64,000 bases of DNA from Sipunculus nudus (lineage: Eukaryota; Annelida; Sipuncula; Golfingiida; Sipunculidae), in contig CM049314.1 of the NCBI GenBank assembly GCA_026874595.1, positions 73,734,300-73,798,299 of the forward strand, written 5' to 3'. The number at the start of each line of letters is the position of its first letter. Position 1 is the stretch's first letter. Below are positions 59,310 through 64,000 of this stretch, in pieces. Below the pieces are notes generated by a model that saw nothing but the letters and a program-made list of their open reading frames with translations, ran no database searches and was not told the DNA's origin. The position numbers were made by a program, and so were the translations under genes.

Positions 59310-60080
59310 CTAACTGCATTTTCTAAGATTTTATAGGGGAAAAGCTAAAAATGCTTTGAAAAACTTCTTCTCTGAAACTGTCCAGCCAAATTGTCCCAGA
59401 TTTCACAGAAATGATCCCTGGAACAATCTCTCTTAAGTTTTTTGAATGGTTCAAGTTCGATGATTTTTTGTTGAGTTACAGGAGGTTGATCTTAGTCATC
59501 TGTCCAAAAAAGCACACTAAAATTTCAATCTCAGAAACGGCTAGTGCTATAATCACCAAATTTTATGCCAATGTTTGTCACATGTCATATCAGAAATTGA
59601 GGTATTGGAGGTGCCACCTACATTGATCTATTTTTTCAAGCAAAAATGTAATTTTAGACTCTTCTAGCTTATACACTGTTTTATGATGAAACTGTTAAGC
59701 TGATTGGTTTAAACTTTATAAGGATTTTTCTATGGTAGGTTTCTGCCAGTTTTATAAAAATAGATTGGGTAATTGCAAAAAATAGTGTAACCAATTGAAA
59801 AAGGCTTTCTGTGTTTGAAAACAGATTTGACAACATGCTGAGTTTCAGCAGCCAAGTCAAGAGGTCACTCGGTACAACCAGGTGGGGTCCAGACATCACC
59901 ATGGCAACTGACCAGGCTCTGTCTGGTGTCTAGACAATGTGTCTAGACGTCTAGACTCAGGGTTTAGACGTCTAGACACATTGTCTAGACGCAGAGACAC
60001 ATTGTCTAGATGCAGAATGCCCAGATTAGAGCTATTGGAACTATATCTTTTAACTGTTTGAAAAAACTTGATTTGCATTT
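59310..60080 (+). mobile_element. Family A element, right part after the B2 insertion
   Basis: It resumes with TAACTGCATTTTCTAAGATT and CTTCTTCTCTGAAACTGTCC, matching 29692 onward. A GGTGCCACCTACATTGATCT block lies at 59611. It ends near a T-run where another A head starts at 60083; no A tail is present. Confidence 0.65.
59927..59986. repeat. GTCTAGAC-rich inverted repeat
   Basis: Arms of about 26 bp, GTGTCTAGACAATGTGTCTA... and its reverse complement, surround CTCAGGGTT. A partial direct repeat (GACACATTGTCTAGA) follows at 59995-60010. Confidence 0.85.
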
Positions 60081-60082
60081 TT

Positions 60083-60160
60083 AGCGAATCTGTGAGCTTA
60101 TGCAATGGTGTGGCGTCCGTCATAGCTATCTCAAAAAGGCCTGGAGCTAGCATAATTTCT
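60083..60160 (+). repeat. Family A head fragment
   Basis: AGCGAATCTGTGAGCTTATG plus about 60 bp of A sequence is abruptly joined to E core near 60160. Confidence 0.65.
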
Positions 60161-61858
60161 CTTTGCATTGGTTGGACTTATACATCCTGGAAAGCTTTCT
60201 TGATTTTATGACAGGCGGCCCCACATACATTCACTTTAACGCTGTAGACATCCAAGCTCATATCTCGAGAACTGTCTGACCGATTGGGCCAAAATTTTGC
60301 ATGTGTATAGATCTCACATGGCTCTTCGTCATATGCAAAACTGGAGGTGGAGGTGGAGCCACCTACATTTATGTTTAAGCTGCAGACATCCAGGCTTATA
60401 TCTAAGGACTGGTTTGTTGTATCCTCAAATTTTGCATGTGTATAGATCTCACATAGCTCTTTATCATACACAAAGCTGGTGGAGCCTTCTGCCACCATTT
60501 TTGCACAGCGTCCGTCTGTTTGTCTGCCATAGGCTAAAATCACTCATATCTCAAAAGTGGTTTGACTTATTTGCAGGTTTTTATATCTGGGTTAGCTTTC
60601 TGGATTTTGTGGCAGGTGGCACCTCCTACATATATGTTTAAGCTGCAGACATCCAGGCTTATATCTAAGGACTGGTTTGTCGTATCCTGAAATTTTGCAT
60701 GTGTATAGATCTCACTTGCTCTTTATCTTACACAAAGCTGGAGGCGCCACATGCAACCATTTTTGCTCAGCGTCTGTCTGATTGTCTGCCATAGGCTAAA
60801 ATCACTCGTGTCTCAGTAGTGGTTTGACTTTTCTGCCTAAAATTTTCCTTTACTGTTTACATTTATTTTAGATTTCCGACAAATTTGACACTATTTATTT
60901 TTACACTAACAACAGTATATTTTCAAGCTTTTTTGTATCTTTATCAGATTTTCAACAGTTCCCATTAAGAGGGTTTGCTGAAGATTATTGAAAATCATTG
61001 AAACTTAGAAATAACATGCAATATTTTTGTCCTGAAAGAATCTATACATATCATGGCATTCTAGTTGCCCATTATGAGTGCTCTTTAGTGGCTTGTAAAC
61101 AGTAAAGGGTTATACATCTTTGATAGCTTTCTGGATTTTGTGGCAGGTGGCACCACCTACATTTATGTTTATGTTGCAGACATCCTGGCTTATATCTCAG
61201 GAATGGTTTGTTGTATCCTGAAATTTTGCATGTGTATAGATCTTACTTGCTCTTTATCTTACACAAAGCTCGAGGCGCCACCTGCAACCATTTTTGCAAA
61301 GCGTCCGTCTGTTTGTCTGCTGTGGGCTCAAATCACTCATATCGCAGTAGTGGTTTGACTTATCTGCCTAAAATTTTGCATGTTTATACATCTTGGATAG
61401 CTTTCTGGATTTGGTGGCAGGTGGCGCCACCAACATTTATCTATACGCCGCAGACATTCAGGCTTAAATCTCAGGACTGATTGACATATCCCCCTTAAAT
61501 TTTTCATGTGCATAGATCTCATATAGCTCTTAATCATACACAAAATGGATGGTGCCACCTGCCACCATTTTTGCACAGCATCCGTCTGTGTCTGCCTTGG
61601 GCTAAAATCACTCATATCTCAGTAGTGCTTTGACTGGTCTGTCTAAAATTTTGCTTGTTTATACATCTTGGATAGCTTTCTGGATTTTGTGGCAGGTGGC
61701 ACAACCTACATGTACACATTAAGGCTGCAGACATCCATGCTAATATGCAACACACCTCACTCTATTTCCCCTTGCCACTGAACCCATGCCTCACTTCACC
61801 CGTTTCACTCTGATTTTGGCGAATACACTCAGTCCCTTGTCAACTACCCGTATTCTAG
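60161..61858 (+). mobile_element. Family E element, 5'-truncated
   Basis: Five or so core units carry TATCTCAGGAMTGGTTTG, CTGCAGACATCCAGGCTTAT and GGTGGCRCCACC-type blocks. A segment of unrelated AT-rich DNA lies at about 60845-61105. The tail TTTTGGCGAATACA, GTCCCTTGTCAACTACCCGT, then ATTCTAGT runs directly into a B2 head. Confidence 0.7.
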
Positions 61859-64000
61859 TTTTTAGCTCAGCTGACTATAAGTCATCTGAGCTATAGTCGT
61901 GGTCCATTGTCCGTCGTCTGTCTGTCCGTCCATAAGACTGGCACGTTTCGAAACCATTGGACCTACGAATCTGAAATTTGACATACAGTAAGATGCCAAA
62001 AATTGGGTCAATAGGACTTCCTTCCTTCGAGATATTAAGGAAAACCTCAATTTTTTATTAGAAATCTATTTTCACACTTCAGGACTGCCTAATATCAAAA
62101 CCACTCATCTGGTTTTCTTCATATTTACCATAAATATTCCTCTATATAGTTCCTATGTACATGCCAGAAATTAAGTTCGTATTATTTAATTTAAAAAAGT
62201 TATGGGCCCAAACATAATGGACTTAGTAAAAAAATCAGGAAAGATATTTGGTCACTTAAGACCAAAAGTGTTAAAGGGAGGGACTTTTTTTCAGTAATAC
62301 AACTTTAATTGATCAAAATTTTATTGTATACCAAAAATTAGATCAAAATCTGTTAAATTTTTTAAATATTGGCAAAAATATCAAATTTTGCCCAAGTTTG
62401 ACCATGGCACGTTTTTTTCCTGTAAGTACTGTGGATTTTATTTTCATAGCATGTTTTTGTTAGCATTTTGTCTGTTAACACCAAAATTTGGAAACCAGTT
62501 GATAAAAAACTGTAGATTTTATTTAAGTTTTCAAGCACCATGTCACATCAAGTTTACATCAAGCAAGTGTTATGCAGTTTGCTAGAGCTCAGCTCCCCAG
62601 CTTCAGCTCTAAGTTCCTTAAATTTAGCATACAGTTAGATGTCTCCAAAACCCCCTACCATGCCAAGAATTTTATCACTAGGACTTAATTCCTTCAAAAT
62701 ATTAATGAAAAACTTCATTTTTCCATTAAAAACCCACTGTTACACTGTAAGACTGCCTAATATCAAAACCACTGATCTGACTTTGATCATATATAATATA
62801 CATATTTTTCTTTACATTCGCTATGCACATGCCAGAAATGATGTCAGTATTGCGCAAATGTTTTAAGTTATGGGCCCAAACATAATGCACTTTTTAAAAA
62901 ATCAAGAAATATATTTACTCCCTTAACAAGAGGATTGTTGAAGCTAGAGATTATTTGTCAGGGATGTAACATTACTTTATCAAGATTCAATTGAATACCA
63001 AAAATTAGTTCTTAATTTTTCAAATTTTATAAGTTATTAGTATAAATATAAAATTAGTACCTTAATTTTGCCCAACTTTGACCATGGCACGTTTATTTCC
63101 TGTGAGCACTGTTGATATAATTTTCATATCATGCATGCATAAGGATTTAATCTTTGTAGTTTAGAAAGCTGAAAGAAATTGGCCAAATATTGTAGCTTTT
63201 ATTAATGTTTATATGAAACCATGTCAGACCCAGGCTTAATCCAGCCCCTCTTGAGTCACCTGTATGTATACCTTGTTGACCTTTCATCAGATTATGCATG
63301 CTTGAGCGAAGCATACACTGGGGCAGCCAGGCAGCTAACGCCCAGCCACAGTTGATCCAGGTGTCCAACCCAACTCATCTAGTAGTTATTTTGAAAAACA
63401 ACATAACAATAAACAATAAATTAATAATTTTGTATTGGTTTTTTATAACAAATTAAAGAAAAATTAATAGAAAAGGAATTTGTTAGTTGATGAGTAGCAG
63501 AAAATTAACTTGCAGTTACTGATGATGTAAGAATCTTGTACGGATGGATAGAATGTCAATGTCAATGTTATTCCAAATAACACCATGCAGTCACCTATGC
63601 TTTTTTTCAGTGAAATTTTAATGATGAAAAAATAAATCATATTATTCATTACTAATCATTAGGGGTCATATGAAGGAAATTAATCATAGACAAAGATGCA
63701 GTTGATAATATTAATCTAGATTCCTACTGTGTCTAGTGTGTAGATTGATGTGAAAGTAGTCCAAAGTGAATATATTACATTTATTTTTTTTAATATAAAT
63801 AAAAGCCATAACACCAGGTACTTATGATCATTATTTAAATTTGTGAATTTTGTATATTCTAGATTCTCAACATCTTTGTTTGGCTAAAACTGAATAAATA
63901 CTAGACATGGTGTGAATGCTTTGCAAATGTATTTGAATACAAATATGAATATGTACTGCATTAAAAAAATTTATTGCATAAGAATGGGAATTCAGGTAAA
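61859..64000 (+). mobile_element. Family B2 element, running off the window
   Basis: The head AGCTCAGCTGACTATAAG lies near 61864 and the body matches 8212-8800 joined to 9900-11800 (for example GCTCAGCTCCCCAGCTTCAG at 62587). It has a single head unit, unlike the copy at 8212. The 3' end is outside the window. Confidence 0.75.

Noticed and set aside
60178-60641. Overlapping 114-121-codon frames on both strands with repeated residues
   Set aside because: The repetition follows the E core units, and open frames on both strands reflect repeat composition rather than coding.

Overview
The window is non-coding, repeat-saturated DNA from a metazoan nuclear genome. Intron-split coding sequence, AT-rich spacers, (CCGT)n microsatellites and repeat heads such as TTTTTAGCTCAGCTGAC and TATGCCCCCGCCACAAAG point to a marine lophotrochozoan. 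A bivalve mollusc is my best guess, from memory of repeat style only. There are no bacterial or viral genes, no rRNA or tRNA I can support, and no CRISPR array.

The only host gene I can support lies at 28181-38318 (+). Three exons with compatible phases encode about 157 residues that read as one complete F5/8 type C (discoidin-like) domain. Its 9.3-kb second intron is filled with repeats. The rest of the gene is outside the window or not recognisable.

Almost everything else belongs to five repeat families, called A, B (B1, B2), C, D and E here. They share one layout: a 5' hairpin after a T-run, then often a CCGT microsatellite, then a core of tandem repeats, then (in A, B, C and E) a subterminal inverted copy of the head, a 3' hairpin, and an end in CTTGTTT or CTAGTTT. 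They sit in T-runs without other target duplication. This fits non-autonomous rolling-circle elements of the Helentron/HINE kind. Copies have inserted into one another repeatedly.

Layout: 1-6950 is an A element split by a TIR transposon (1277-6244) that carries a second TIR element (1326-3333). 6951-8211 holds core repeats and degenerate DNA. 8212-14580 is a B2 element with three heads and three tails. 14757-27682 is a stack of B1 elements holding a C element with D inside it, and a cut-and-paste element (19343-24723) that carries another (20261-23811). 27683-38318 is the gene with A, B1+E, a MITE and C in its second intron. 38719-43036 holds C+D and E. 43604-46050 holds a MITE and fragments. 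46052-60080 is a four-level nest: A, split by B2, split by an 8.7-kb LTR retroelement, split by a 2.5-kb foldback element. 60083-64000 is an A fragment, E, then B2 running off the end.

The most notable objects are the LTR element with two intact 484-bp LTRs, PBS and PPT but no visible gag-pol; the multi-head, multi-tail B2 array; and a 12-bp palindrome, GGTGGCGCCACC, common to the cores of otherwise dissimilar families.
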